NCBI RefSeq assembly: GCF_013372285.1
Contig: NZ_CP054301.1
Coordinates: 1,040,001 to 1,104,000 of the forward strand
DNA: 64,000 nt
Source: Marinomonas primoryensis
Lineage (GTDB): Bacteria > Pseudomonadota > Gammaproteobacteria > Pseudomonadales > Marinomonadaceae
Reading direction: 5' to 3'
A program made the position numbers and the translations under genes. Every line of letters begins with the position of its first letter. Position 1 is the first letter of the stretch. Positions 42,443 through 52,301 of this stretch are shown here, piece after piece. The notes beneath the pieces were generated by a model. The model was not told the origin of the DNA, ran no database searches, and saw nothing but the letters and a program-made list of their open reading frames with translations.

Positions 42443-42506
42443 AGGGTAGCCGCATTTGAGCGCTAGTAAGCCCCGATACAATGTTAAGTAGGAAAGAGTA
42501 GTAACA

Positions 42507-43514
42507 ATGGCAAAAGAAATTGTTTTAACTGGTGTTACCACCACGGGCACACCACATTTAGGCAACTATGTTGGTGCCATACGTCCTGCGATAGAAGCAA
42601 GTCGTCAAGAAAATACGGAGTCTTACTTCTTCCTTGCTGATTATCATGCATTGATTAAGTGTCAGGATCCTGAGCGCGTAAAGCAGTCTCGATTAGAGAT
42701 AGCAGCAACATGGCTAGCATGCGGATTGGATACTGACAAAGCAACGTTTTACCGCCAATCTGATATTCCTGAAATTGCTGAGTTAAATTGGTTGCTGACG
42801 TGTGTTACGTCAAAAGGCTTGATGAACCGTGCGCACGCCTACAAAGGCGCGGTGGATGCTAACCTTGAGAATGAGCAAGATCCTGACTTCGGTATCACCA
42901 TGGGGTTGTTTTGTTACCCTGTTTTAATGGCCGCTGATATTTTGGCGTTCAATGCCCATAAAGTACCTGTTGGTCGAGATCAAATTCAACACATTGAAAT
43001 GGCACGTGATATTGCGGGTCGTTTTAACCATTTGTTTGGTGAGCATTTTGTCTTACCTGAAGCGGTGGTTGGCGAAGAAGGCTCGATACTCAAAGGCCTA
43101 GATGGTCGCAAAATGAGCAAGAGCTACAACAACACGATTCCCTTGTTTGATACTGAGAAAAAGCTACAAAAAGGTATTAATAAAATCAAAACGAATCTGT
43201 TAGAGCCGGGCGAAGCGAAAGACCCGAATGATTCTACGGTATTTGAAATTTACCAAGCCTTTGCAACACCTGAGCAGACGGCGCAAATGCGTCAGAAATT
43301 TGCAGAAGGTATTGCATGGGGTGAAGCGAAGAAGGAACTTTTTGCTCTGGTTAATGGTCAACTTAGTGAACCCCGTGAAAAGTATCTTGAACTGATGGCA
43401 AACCCTGCTCATGTAGAAGAAATTTTACAAGCAGGTGCTGAAAAGGCGAGAGCTCGTGCACGTATAATGATTTCAAACCTACGCAGTGCCGTTGGTTTGG
43501 TCAATTTTAAATAA
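42507..43514 (+). CDS. trpS: Tryptophanyl-tRNA synthetase
   Basis: A 335-residue class I synthetase (E. coli 334). The HIGH-type motif is [11 protein letters not shown] and the KMSKS motif is intact in [12 protein letters not shown]. The segment [17 protein letters not shown] is characteristic. It charges tRNA-Trp in the cytoplasm. A purine-rich site GGAAAGAG precedes the ATG. The Tim44-like gene follows by 12 bp, so they may share a transcript. Confidence 0.97.
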   Translation: MAKEIVLTGVTTTGTPHLGNYVGAIRPAIEASRQENTESYFFLADYHALIKCQDPERVKQSRLEIAATWLACGLDTDKATFYRQSDIPEIAELNWLLTCVTSKGLMNRAHAYKGAVDANLENEQDPDFGITMGLFCYPVLMAADILAFNAHKVPVGRDQIQHIEMARDIAGRFNHLFGEHFVLPEAVVGEEGSILKGLDGRKMSKSYNNTIPLFDTEKKLQKGINKIKTNLLEPGEAKDPNDSTVFEIYQAFATPEQTAQMRQKFAEGIAWGEAKKELFALVNGQLSEPREKYLELMANPAHVEEILQAGAEKARARARIMISNLRSAVGLVNFK

Positions 43515-43526
43515 AGGAGAGTTTTT

Positions 43527-44390
43527 GTGAGAACAACAGTATTTGCTATGTTTATGGCTTGTGTTTTGGCAATCGGTGTAGGTGGTTACAGCGCCGATGT
43601 TCAGGCGAAAAAATTTGGCGGTAGTAAAAGCTTCGGTAAGAGTTTTTCCATCTCCAAGTCTAAAACAACGTCTGCAAACACAACGGGTACGGCTAGCTCT
43701 GCAGCAGCAGGTACTAAAAGAGGCGGCTTCTTAGGCGGTTTAGGTGGAGGCTTGTTAGGTGGTTTGTTAGTAGGCGGCCTTTTTGCAACTTTGTTTGGTA
43801 GCGGCGCATTCTCTGGTATTTCTTTTGGTGACATATTGCTGTTCGCCTTGATTGGATTCTTAATTTACAAATTCTTTATTGCACCGAAACGTCGTGCCGC
43901 TGCAGAATCTGCGGCTGGAAATGGCATGTTTCGTAACATGTCTGGATCGGCTAATGAGAGTGGTCAGGCGTCACCAATGACCGGCATTTCAGGTTTTGGT
44001 GGTCAATCAGACATTAAGCTTCCAGAAGGTTTTAATGAGCAAAGTTTTGTTGCTGAAGCAAAGAACCATTACATCACTTTGCAAAAAGCGTGGGATGACA
44101 ATAACTTTGATGAAATTTTAGATTATGTTAGCCCTGAGCTTTATAACTTATTGGTTACAGAGCGTGCTACTTACGGTGATAACAAGCCTCGTACAGAAGT
44201 CGTCTCTTTGATGGTTGAAATTGTTCGCGGTGAGCAAATTGGTTCTACCGCGTCTATCTCTCTCCAATTTTCAGGTTGGATTAAAGAAGGTGATGAGACA
44301 TCAGACACCAATGAAATTTGGCACTTGGAAAAGAGTACGTCAGACGCCAATGCAAATTGGACAATAGTTGGGATACAACAAGACAACTAA
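43527..44390 (+). CDS. Tim44-like domain membrane protein
   Basis: A 287-residue protein starting at a GTG preceded by AAAGGAGAG. Layout: signal-like helix (1-25), a Ser/Lys/Thr-rich stretch with KKFGGSKSFGKSFS, a glycine-rich run (GGFLGGLGGGLLGGLLVGG) leading to a membrane helix near 100-115, a linker, and a C-terminal Tim44-like domain (FVAEAKNHYITLQKAWDDNN onward). In mitochondria Tim44 tethers Hsp70 to the import motor; the bacterial proteins are of uncertain function, perhaps binding membranes or proteins. Directly downstream of trpS. Confidence 0.85.
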   Translation: MRTTVFAMFMACVLAIGVGGYSADVQAKKFGGSKSFGKSFSISKSKTTSANTTGTASSAAAGTKRGGFLGGLGGGLLGGLLVGGLFATLFGSGAFSGISFGDILLFALIGFLIYKFFIAPKRRAAAESAAGNGMFRNMSGSANESGQASPMTGISGFGGQSDIKLPEGFNEQSFVAEAKNHYITLQKAWDDNNFDEILDYVSPELYNLLVTERATYGDNKPRTEVVSLMVEIVRGEQIGSTASISLQFSGWIKEGDETSDTNEIWHLEKSTSDANANWTIVGIQQDN

Positions 44391-44500
44391 TTGTTACTTA
44401 ACGTTGCTCGTAGACTCGTCACTGTTTGGTTAAGCTAGACAAAACATGTGATGAGTTCTACATTACTCTAATTGAATTAAATTAAATATGGATTTGAGCC

Positions 44501-45010
44501 ATGTCTGAAGTAGCGCCTATTAAAGAAAACGGGAAAGCCTTATCTGAAACGAACAAAGGCGAATTGTTGCAGTATCTAACCTTTAAGTTAATTGACGAAA
44601 CTTATGGTATTAACGTCATGCAAATTAAAGAAGTGCTGCGTTATAGCGAAATCGCTCCCGTTCCAGGTGCGCCTTCTTATGTGTTAGGTATCGTTAATTT
44701 GCGTGGTAATGTCGTCACGGTGGTTGATACTCGAGTACGTTTTAGTTTGCCTGAATGCACTATTAGTGACGATACTCGAATTATTATTATTGAACATGAC
44801 GGTGAACAAGTTGGCTTGCTTGTCGATGCGGTTCAAGAAGTGTTTTATTTATACCAAAGTGAGATTGAGCAAAGTCCTAGCGTTGGTAATGATGAAGCAC
44901 TGAAGTTTATTCAAGGTGTTTATCAAAAAGAAGAAGAGTTGGTTATCTTGCTTGAGCTTAATCGTATGTTTGAGCGAAATGAGGCTCTTGGTATCGAGGC
45001 AATGAATTAA
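44501..45010 (+). CDS. cheW: Chemotaxis coupling protein CheW
   Basis: A 169-residue CheW-domain protein with the marks YLTFKLIDETYGINVMQIKE, APSYVLGIVNLRGNVVTVVD and GLLVDAVQEVFYL. CheW links chemoreceptors to the CheA kinase. A disordered N-terminal extension of about 25 residues precedes the domain. The gene is solitary, with no cheA or receptor nearby, and ends at a terminator, so it presumably serves arrays encoded elsewhere. Confidence 0.93.
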   Translation: MSEVAPIKENGKALSETNKGELLQYLTFKLIDETYGINVMQIKEVLRYSEIAPVPGAPSYVLGIVNLRGNVVTVVDTRVRFSLPECTISDDTRIIIIEHDGEQVGLLVDAVQEVFYLYQSEIEQSPSVGNDEALKFIQGVYQKEEELVILLELNRMFERNEALGIEAMN

Positions 45011-45043
45011 TTTACTCTTTGAAGTCGAGACTTTAATTAGGGT

Positions 45044-45074
45044 AAAAAAAACCATGCAGAGCATGGTTTTTTTA
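45044..45074. terminator. Bidirectional terminator, cheW/gsk
   Basis: The stem AAACCATGC/GCATGGTTT with an AGA loop, flanked by A- and T-runs, lies between the two convergent genes. Confidence 0.92.
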
Positions 45075-45095
45075 TGTCTGAAAAATAGGATTAAT

Positions 45096-46394
45096 TTATC
45101 TTTCCCAATACGCTTCTTCTAAACTGTCTTCTCGTTCTGGTAACCCTCTGGAAAGCCTAGAAGCGTTGTGAGCAAGTATTTCATAGCTAACGCGGTTGGA
45201 GTATTTACAGATCTGAGCGAACGAAGAGTAGGCTAGAAAAGGAGCTGAGTGTTTGCTTGAGTTTGGGATGGTCTCTTTGTGAAAATGGTTTGCTGAAATA
45301 TCATGCAATAACGCGGATAACGCCCCATCACCTGCGCCATTGGTGTTGCGGATTTTTTCTGGTCCGCCCATGTAAGGATCAATATGCGAGAAGACTTTAA
45401 TCGGCTGTTTACAGGCTTCTCGTAACATCGGACGGCTGAATTCCCAACGGTTAAAATCGGCCAAACCACCGGACTTAATCGGGTTAGTGGTTTCACGTTT
45501 AAACTCGTCGTCAGTATGACCGCAGAGATACATGCCATCAGGGCCTGCTGTGAGCAAAACGATATCAACATACTCTAGCATTGCCTCAGCGGCTAGAAGT
45601 GGATCAGCAAGCCCGGTGAGCGCCTCTGCTTCCAGTTCGTTCATGGCGAGCACATTCACATAGTTTTTAATGAGCTCAAGCAGTTCCTCTCGATGTTCTT
45701 CTACTAGATGTTTAGTGCCTAATGTTAGTACCGTAGGCACATGGTGCTGATGGGCGTACTGTAACGCTTTTACCATGGCTTGTTTGATGGGCTTGCCTTG
45801 ATGCCTCAATGGGTAAGCACAAGTGACTAACGCCGCCGCCCCAGCGATGATGTTTTCTGGGATGTGGTCAGTATCTAGTTCATCCATGTCACCTGGCGCA
45901 ATAGCGAAGGTTCGTTCGCCATCAGGCGTAATCAAGGTGATGCCGCGGCCGATATCCCCAGCCACACCTTGCAGGTGGTTCATATCGACTTTACTGCTGG
46001 TGTGACAGATATAATGATAAGCTGGGGATCCCAGCGTGATATTGGCTGACATGACACCAAGCAAAACAGATTTATCATCGGCCAGTACGGAGTAGTTATG
46101 GATCGTATTACCAATCGTTCCGCCAGCAAAATGATCTGATATGCTATTTTGAGCCGTTAATTCGCCGTAAATAGCGGAGGCGGTTTCAGGGTCCACAAGG
46201 TTTGAAAGACCTTTTTGGATATTGAATGTCTCTAGAAATTGATCGGAGACATTGGCAACCACATCGACAATGGTTTCATCCAAACCTACGATATACGTGT
46301 CTTTATCAGGTTGTACTTCTGATGTAGGTAAAACCGGTTTTGGTTGAGATACCGGGAAATAATGTTTAAGTTTGCGTCTGCCGGGAAATCTCAT
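45096..46394 (-). CDS. gsk: Inosine-guanosine kinase
   Basis: A 432-residue PfkB-family kinase (E. coli Gsk 434). It opens MRFPGRRKLKHYFPV, very close to the E. coli start, and the PfkB signature with the catalytic Asp is NTNGAGDGALSALLHD. The GGTIGNTIHN segment is the substrate-side glycine motif. It phosphorylates inosine and guanosine to IMP and GMP in purine salvage. Monocistronic, convergent with cheW, divergent from moeB. Confidence 0.95.
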   Translation of the reverse strand: MRFPGRRKLKHYFPVSQPKPVLPTSEVQPDKDTYIVGLDETIVDVVANVSDQFLETFNIQKGLSNLVDPETASAIYGELTAQNSISDHFAGGTIGNTIHNYSVLADDKSVLLGVMSANITLGSPAYHYICHTSSKVDMNHLQGVAGDIGRGITLITPDGERTFAIAPGDMDELDTDHIPENIIAGAAALVTCAYPLRHQGKPIKQAMVKALQYAHQHHVPTVLTLGTKHLVEEHREELLELIKNYVNVLAMNELEAEALTGLADPLLAAEAMLEYVDIVLLTAGPDGMYLCGHTDDEFKRETTNPIKSGGLADFNRWEFSRPMLREACKQPIKVFSHIDPYMGGPEKIRNTNGAGDGALSALLHDISANHFHKETIPNSSKHSAPFLAYSSFAQICKYSNRVSYEILAHNASRLSRGLPEREDSLEEAYWER

Positions 46395-46482
46395 GGTGGG
46401 TGCTCGTGGAAGGGATAATAACGCCAGTTTATCAAAGAATTGACTGGTCGGGCAGGATGAACATAAAGAAAGTAAGGTGAAA

Positions 46483-47226
46483 ATGAACGAATCAGAGTTA
46501 GATCGTTACAGTCGTCAATTATTATTGCCGAATTTCGATATCCAAGGGCAGTTAAAACTTGCTCAAGCGAAAGTGTTGGTGATCGGTTTGGGTGGGCTTG
46601 GAAATATTGCCGCGACGTATTTGGCGACGTCTGGGGTGGGGTGTTTGACTTTAGCCGATGGAGATCAGTTGGAAAGTAGCAATCTTCCTCGTCAAGTGCT
46701 CTACGATGAACGTCAGATTGGGTTAAATAAAGTGGTGGCCGCGGCAGAGCAGCTAGCTCAAAAAAACGCGACAGTGAAAATCCATACTATTGCTCATAAA
46801 CTATCGGGCGAATCGTTATCAAAAGCGGTTGAAGAAGCAGATGTTGTGTTGGATTGCACTGATAATTTCACCGCCAGACAGGCAATTAATCGGGCGTGTT
46901 TGGTGTTAAAAAAACCGCTGGTCAGTGCGGCCGCTATTCGATGGGAAGGTCAGTTAGTAAGCTTTTTGTACCATCAAAAATCTACGCCATGTTATGAGTG
47001 CCTTTATCCTTCGTTATCGGATCAGCAGTTAAGCTGCAATGAAAGTGGTATTGTTGCGCCTGTTGTTGGTTTGTTAGGCGTTTTCCAAGGGCTTGAAGCG
47101 TTAAAGTTAGCCAGTGGTTGTGGTGAAGTTCAACACGGTTTGTTGCGGCTGTTTGATGGATTTGAAGGTCGCTGGCGTGATATGCGTTTAACGCCAGACC
47201 CAGAATGTGCGGCTTGTTCACTTTAA
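46483..47226 (+). CDS. moeB: Molybdopterin-synthase adenylyltransferase MoeB (ThiF/HesA family)
   Basis: A 247-residue E1-like enzyme. The nucleotide-binding motif is VIGLGGLGNIAATYLA, followed by DGDQLESSNLPRQ and the conserved DCTDNFTARQAIN. Two Cys pairs, CYECLYP and CAACS, form the structural zinc site. MoeB adenylates the C-terminal Gly of MoaD for molybdopterin synthesis; ThiF-type roles cannot be excluded since no moaD or thiS is adjacent. I prefer the ATG at 46483, five bases after AAGG, over the GTG at 46477. Confidence 0.88.
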   Translation: MNESELDRYSRQLLLPNFDIQGQLKLAQAKVLVIGLGGLGNIAATYLATSGVGCLTLADGDQLESSNLPRQVLYDERQIGLNKVVAAAEQLAQKNATVKIHTIAHKLSGESLSKAVEEADVVLDCTDNFTARQAINRACLVLKKPLVSAAAIRWEGQLVSFLYHQKSTPCYECLYPSLSDQQLSCNESGIVAPVVGLLGVFQGLEALKLASGCGEVQHGLLRLFDGFEGRWRDMRLTPDPECAACSL

Positions 47227-47289
47227 ACTAGACAAGCGCTTGAAAACTCATAGATAGCCCCTATCTCAGTAATTAATATTTTTCTCTAA

Positions 47290-48336
<1,047 letters not shown>

Positions 48337-48366
48337 ATTTCTTCGTAACATAGAAAGTTAATAGAC

Positions 48367-48400
48367 ATAAAAAAACCGATCTTAGGATCGGTTTTTTTTA
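48367..48400. terminator. Bidirectional terminator, trxB/ppa
   Basis: The stem CCGATC/GATCGG with a TTAG loop, flanked by A7 and T8, lies between the convergent genes. Confidence 0.92.
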
Positions 48401-48438
48401 TGTCTTTAGCAGTAAAATAACGTATTTTAGTTGTTATT

Positions 48439-48969
48439 CTATTGTGCGTTGTAAGCTTCTACACCTTCGATGATGGCTTTTTTCGCTTCTTCGGCGTTTG
48501 CCCAGCCTTCAACTTTTACCCACTTGCCTTTTTCAAGGGTTTTGTAGTTTTCGAAGAAATGTTCAATTTGATCGCGTAGCAATTGTGGAATATCGTTTAC
48601 ATCTTGGATGTGGCCGTATTCTTTGCTTAGTTTTTCATGAGGTACGGCAACCAATTTAGCGTCCATGCCTGCTTCGTCAGACATGTTTAAAACGCCAACA
48701 GGGCGGCAGCGAATAACAGAACCAGGAACTACAGGGTAAGGCGTAATTACCAATACATCTACTGGGTCGCCATCGTCAGCCAATGTATTATTTACATAGC
48801 CGTAGTTTGCTGGGTAAAACATTGGTGCAGTCATGAATCGATCAACAACAAGCGCATCCATGTCTTTATCTACTTCGTATTTAACAGGATTCGCTTGTGC
48901 TGGGATTTCGATGATTACGTTGATGTCATTTGGAACATCTTTGCCCGCTGGGATTTTGCTATAGCTCAT
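48439..48969 (-). CDS. ppa: Inorganic pyrophosphatase
   Basis: A 176-residue family I pyrophosphatase, the same length as E. coli Ppa. The signature [11 protein letters not shown] contains the metal-binding Asp residues; YPANYGYV and [15 protein letters not shown] are also conserved. It hydrolyses pyrophosphate, driving biosynthetic reactions. The start is the ATG at 48969 (MSYSKIPAG) with GGAAG eight bases upstream; a five-residue longer frame is not supported. Confidence 0.97.
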   Translation of the reverse strand: MSYSKIPAGKDVPNDINVIIEIPAQANPVKYEVDKDMDALVVDRFMTAPMFYPANYGYVNNTLADDGDPVDVLVITPYPVVPGSVIRCRPVGVLNMSDEAGMDAKLVAVPHEKLSKEYGHIQDVNDIPQLLRDQIEHFFENYKTLEKGKWVKVEGWANAEEAKKAIIEGVEAYNAQ

Positions 48970-49177
48970 GATTATTTCTTCCAATGTATTAAATATGGAC
49001 GATATTATAAAAGCTAGACTGCTTCTATGCTAGTTGTGGAACGCATCCATTCGTAATATTCGCTATTACAATAGAATAAATTGAGTAAAAATAACCCTAA
49101 AGTGCGTTAACTTATTGCTTTCTTTCTGAATTTAGCTAGTCTTACACTGTGATCAAAATATAGTCGCGAGGACAGTA

Positions 49178-49483
49178 ATGACAAAATCTGAGCTGATAGA
49201 GCTGCTAATCGATCAGCAATCCCATTTGCCGGTGAAAGATGTCGAGCAAGCAATTAAGGCAATGCTGGAGCATATGTCTGATTCTTTGGCGAATGGTGAG
49301 CGCATCGAGATAAGAGGCTTTGGGAGTTTTTCTCTGCATTATCGAGCACCTAGAATTGGTAGAAACCCTAAAACTGGGGAGTCTGTTGAGCTGAGTGCAA
49401 AATATGTACCTCATTTTAAACCGGGTAAGGAATTGAGAGAGTTGGTCAATTTACCTGATAACGAGATAAATGAACTTAACTAA
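49178..49483 (+). CDS. ihfB: Integration host factor subunit beta
   Basis: A 101-residue HU/IHF-family protein. It starts [18 protein letters not shown] and carries the DNA-binding arm with [20 protein letters not shown]; the [15 protein letters not shown] strand includes the intercalating-arm base. With IhfA it bends DNA by about 160 degrees and helps site-specific recombination, transcription and replication. First gene of ihfB-lapA-lapB-pyrF. Confidence 0.95.
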   Translation: MTKSELIELLIDQQSHLPVKDVEQAIKAMLEHMSDSLANGERIEIRGFGSFSLHYRAPRIGRNPKTGESVELSAKYVPHFKPGKELRELVNLPDNEINELN

Positions 49484-49557
49484 TTTACGCGTTATGGCTC
49501 GAAATTTTTGAGCGATCACGGCATAATATCGCCATTCTATTTTAGGTAGGTTGTTTT

Positions 49558-49881
49558 ATGTTTAAATGGCTGAAAAGAGTTATTTCCACCGTTTTCGTTG
49601 TTTTTTTTCTCGCCGTAGGTGTGTTTTTTGCTATCCGAAATCCGCAACTGATTCCTCTTGATCTTGTTTTTTGGCAGGGTCCTCAACTAAGCGTCGCCCT
49701 CTATATCATTTTATCTTTTACGGTAGGTGCTTGTGTTGCTCTATTGATAAGCTCCATTGCATACATGCGAAGTGAACGTCAGATTAAAGTGTTGACCCGC
49801 AAATACGAAAAAGCACGTGATGAAGTGGATACCTTACGCAAAGCCTCTATTGCCAAAGAGCTTTATGTCGGGAAGGAGTAA
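49558..49881 (+). CDS. lapA: Lipopolysaccharide assembly protein LapA
   Basis: A 107-residue inner-membrane protein with two hydrophobic helices (about 8-30 and 47-70), the short motif FAIRNPQLIPLDLVFW between them and a C-terminal coiled-coil-like cytoplasmic tail. LapA works with LapB to control LpxC degradation by FtsH, tuning LPS synthesis. It lies 75 bp after ihfB and 5 bp before lapB, the conserved arrangement. Confidence 0.92.
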   Translation: MFKWLKRVISTVFVVFFLAVGVFFAIRNPQLIPLDLVFWQGPQLSVALYIILSFTVGACVALLISSIAYMRSERQIKVLTRKYEKARDEVDTLRKASIAKELYVGKE

Positions 49882-49886
49882 TTGAG

Positions 49887-51065
49887 TTGACCGAAATTGG
49901 GTTGTTTTTTGTTCTATTTGTCGCGCTTTTTGTTGGCTGGGCAATGGGCCGCAAAAATCCGACTAAGAAAAATAAACAGACCAAAAAAAGTATTCCTACC
50001 GATTATTTCCGTGGTCTTAATCACTTACTTAATGACCAGCATTCTGAGGCAATTGATGCCTTTGTCGACTCTTTAGAAGTCAACTCCGATACGTTTGATA
50101 TTCACCTTACACTAGGAAATTTATTCCGTAAGAAAGGCGAAATTCAAAAAGCTATTAATATTCATCAAAACTTACTTGCTCGTCCTGAAATATCGCAACG
50201 TGAAATGCGCATGGTGCAATTAGAATTGGCCAGCGATTTTATGTCGGCGGGTTTATTGGATCGAGCGGGGCGCTTGCTGCTAAACATGGCATCCACATCG
50301 CGGAAAAGCGAATTTCAGCCTAAAATTCTGACTTTACTGGTGGATCTCTATGAATTTGAGCAGAGTTGGGATAAAGCGATTCAAATTGGCTCTGAGCTTA
50401 TAAAAGAAACACCGACCAAAAAAGAGGTTAAGCGCTTAGCGCATTTTCATTGTGAAATGGCGCAAGAGTTACAAAAAAAAGAGCAGTGGAAGTCGGCTTT
50501 TCAGCACTACAAATTGGCTTTAGAGGTTGATCCTAGTTGTATTCGAGCAAGTATTGGCGCAGCTGACGTTTTAAACAGCCAGCGTCGTTATCGTGATGCG
50601 ATCAAAGAATTGAAGCATGCGGCAGATCAAGACCCTGAATTTATCTCTATTATCATTCCCAAATTAAAAGAGTGTTATCAAAAAGTTTGGGGCAGCAGTG
50701 GTTACATTAAATTCTTACAAGACCAAAATCAGAAGAAGCCATCTACTGCTCTGATTATGGCGCTTGTTCAGCATTATATGGACACAGACAAAGACTACGC
50801 TGAAATGTTTTTGGTCGAGCAGCTCAGGTTGCACCCAACCATTAAAGGTTTTAAGGAGTTAATTAGCTTGCAGCTTGCGGATTCACAAGGTTATAACCAA
50901 CAGCATTTGGTGGTTCTTTTTGAGCTAATTGACCAGCTTGTACAAGCTAAACATAAATTCCAATGCCGCCAATGTGGTTTCTCTGGTCATCAATTGCATT
51001 GGCAATGTCCAAGTTGTAAAAACTGGGGTGTTGTGAAACCTATTCATGGTTTAGAGGGCGAATAA
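49887..51065 (+). CDS. lapB: Lipopolysaccharide assembly protein LapB
   Basis: A 392-residue protein (E. coli 389). One N-terminal membrane helix (FFVLFVALFVGWAMG) is followed by about nine TPR repeats and a C-terminal rubredoxin-like metal site with two Cys pairs (CRQCG and CPSCKNW). LapB recruits LpxC to FtsH for degradation. The start is a TTG at 49887 with GGAAGGAG eight bases upstream. Co-transcribed with lapA. Confidence 0.95.
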   Translation: MTEIGLFFVLFVALFVGWAMGRKNPTKKNKQTKKSIPTDYFRGLNHLLNDQHSEAIDAFVDSLEVNSDTFDIHLTLGNLFRKKGEIQKAINIHQNLLARPEISQREMRMVQLELASDFMSAGLLDRAGRLLLNMASTSRKSEFQPKILTLLVDLYEFEQSWDKAIQIGSELIKETPTKKEVKRLAHFHCEMAQELQKKEQWKSAFQHYKLALEVDPSCIRASIGAADVLNSQRRYRDAIKELKHAADQDPEFISIIIPKLKECYQKVWGSSGYIKFLQDQNQKKPSTALIMALVQHYMDTDKDYAEMFLVEQLRLHPTIKGFKELISLQLADSQGYNQQHLVVLFELIDQLVQAKHKFQCRQCGFSGHQLHWQCPSCKNWGVVKPIHGLEGE

Positions 51066-51120
51066 CGCCAATTTAACTGTATACATCAATCGATAAAAAC
51101 TGAAAGAAAGAGGACACTGA

Positions 51121-51828
51121 ATGAGCTGCCAATCCCCTATAGTGGTTGCCCTAGATTACCCTACTATGGCGCAATCCATTGATATGGCAAAACGACTAGA
51201 CCCTAATCAGTGTCGAGTTAAAGTCGGTAAAGAGCTGTTTACAATAGCCGGTCCTGTTATTTTAGACGAACTGCATAAATTGGGTTTTGATATTTTTCTT
51301 GATCTTAAATTCCATGACATTCCAAATACCGTGGCGAATGCGGTGAGCGCTGCGGCCAAAGCGGGGGTTTGGATGGTGAATATTCATGCGTCTGGTGGTC
51401 GACGTATGATGGAAGCATCCGCAAATGCATTACAGCAATTGTCTGATAACAAGACATTATTAATTGCGGTGACAGTGTTAACAAGTATGGATCAATCTGA
51501 CCTTGTTGAAATTGGCATTGATGCAACGCCTGAGCAACATGTTAAGCGCCTCGCTGCGTTGGCGAAATCGTCGGGAATGGATGGTGTTGTTTGTTCTGCG
51601 CAAGAATCCAGCATGCTGTCTACGGAGCTCGGTAAAGACTTTGTATTGGTCACACCTGGAATTCGCCCTGCGGGTTCTGATCAGGGTGATCAAAAGCGTA
51701 TTATGACGCCTGCTCAGGCCATGGCCGCTGGCAGTCATTATCTTGTTATGGGGCGTCCTATTACACAGGCCAGTGATCCTATTGCCGTGTTAACTCAGGC
51801 GAATATGGATTTGGGCGTGATGGCGTAA
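51121..51828 (+). CDS. pyrF: Orotidine 5'-phosphate decarboxylase
   Basis: A 235-residue TIM-barrel enzyme (E. coli 245). The catalytic DxKxxD array is FLDLKFHDIPNTV and the phosphate-binding segment is TPGIRPAGSDQGDQKR. It makes UMP from OMP. The ATG follows AAAGAGGA. Last gene of the ihfB-lapA-lapB-pyrF run, as in E. coli. Confidence 0.96.
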   Translation: MSCQSPIVVALDYPTMAQSIDMAKRLDPNQCRVKVGKELFTIAGPVILDELHKLGFDIFLDLKFHDIPNTVANAVSAAAKAGVWMVNIHASGGRRMMEASANALQQLSDNKTLLIAVTVLTSMDQSDLVEIGIDATPEQHVKRLAALAKSSGMDGVVCSAQESSMLSTELGKDFVLVTPGIRPAGSDQGDQKRIMTPAQAMAAGSHYLVMGRPITQASDPIAVLTQANMDLGVMA

Positions 51829-51875
51829 ATTACTCTTAATGAGTCTTGAAGTCTGAGAAAAAACCTTTTATTCTA

Positions 51876-51926
51876 AAAACCACTTATTAGTGTCGGCTTA
51901 TTGGCGATACATTAAGTGGTTTTTTA
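51876..51926 (+). terminator. Long-loop hairpin terminator after pyrF
   Basis: AACCACTTA pairs with TAAGTGGTT around a loop of about 26 nt, followed by T-run. The long loop makes it less typical. Confidence 0.6.
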
Positions 51927-51965
51927 TTGGCAAGACGCCATGCCCCATTTTAAAAGGATGTTTAT

Positions 51966-52277
51966 ATGAAGAACTTAAAGCGTATTTTTCGTGTCTGTGT
52001 TTTCCGCTCACTGTTTGTTATTTCCTTGGCTTTAACGCCTTTTTCACTTTTTGCCGCCACACCTTTGGATATTAATACCGCAACAGCAACTGAGCTTTCA
52101 GCGGTTATGTCTGGTATTGGTATAAAGAAAGCGGAAGCCATTATCGCTTATAGAGACGCCAACGGGCATTTTGAATCTATTAGTCAATTGGCAAGAGTAA
52201 AAGGAATCGGCCCTAAGACTATTGACCGTAATCACACGGTGATTCAAGTACTGGATGCGGACAATAAAATAAATTAA
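51966..52277 (+). CDS. ComEA-like helix-hairpin-helix protein
   Basis: A 103-residue exported protein. The N-terminal signal peptide ends near SLFA-ATP (residue 32), and the mature part is one ComEA-type domain with two helix-hairpin-helix motifs: LDINTATATELSAVMSGIGI and LARVKGIGPKTIDRN. Such proteins bind double-stranded DNA in the periplasm and can support DNA uptake, though many single-domain members have unknown roles. AAAAGGATG precedes the ATG. No competence genes are adjacent. Confidence 0.9.
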   Translation: MKNLKRIFRVCVFRSLFVISLALTPFSLFAATPLDINTATATELSAVMSGIGIKKAEAIIAYRDANGHFESISQLARVKGIGPKTIDRNHTVIQVLDADNKIN

Positions 52278-52301
52278 GCCTTAGTAAGTATGGAAGATAA
52301 A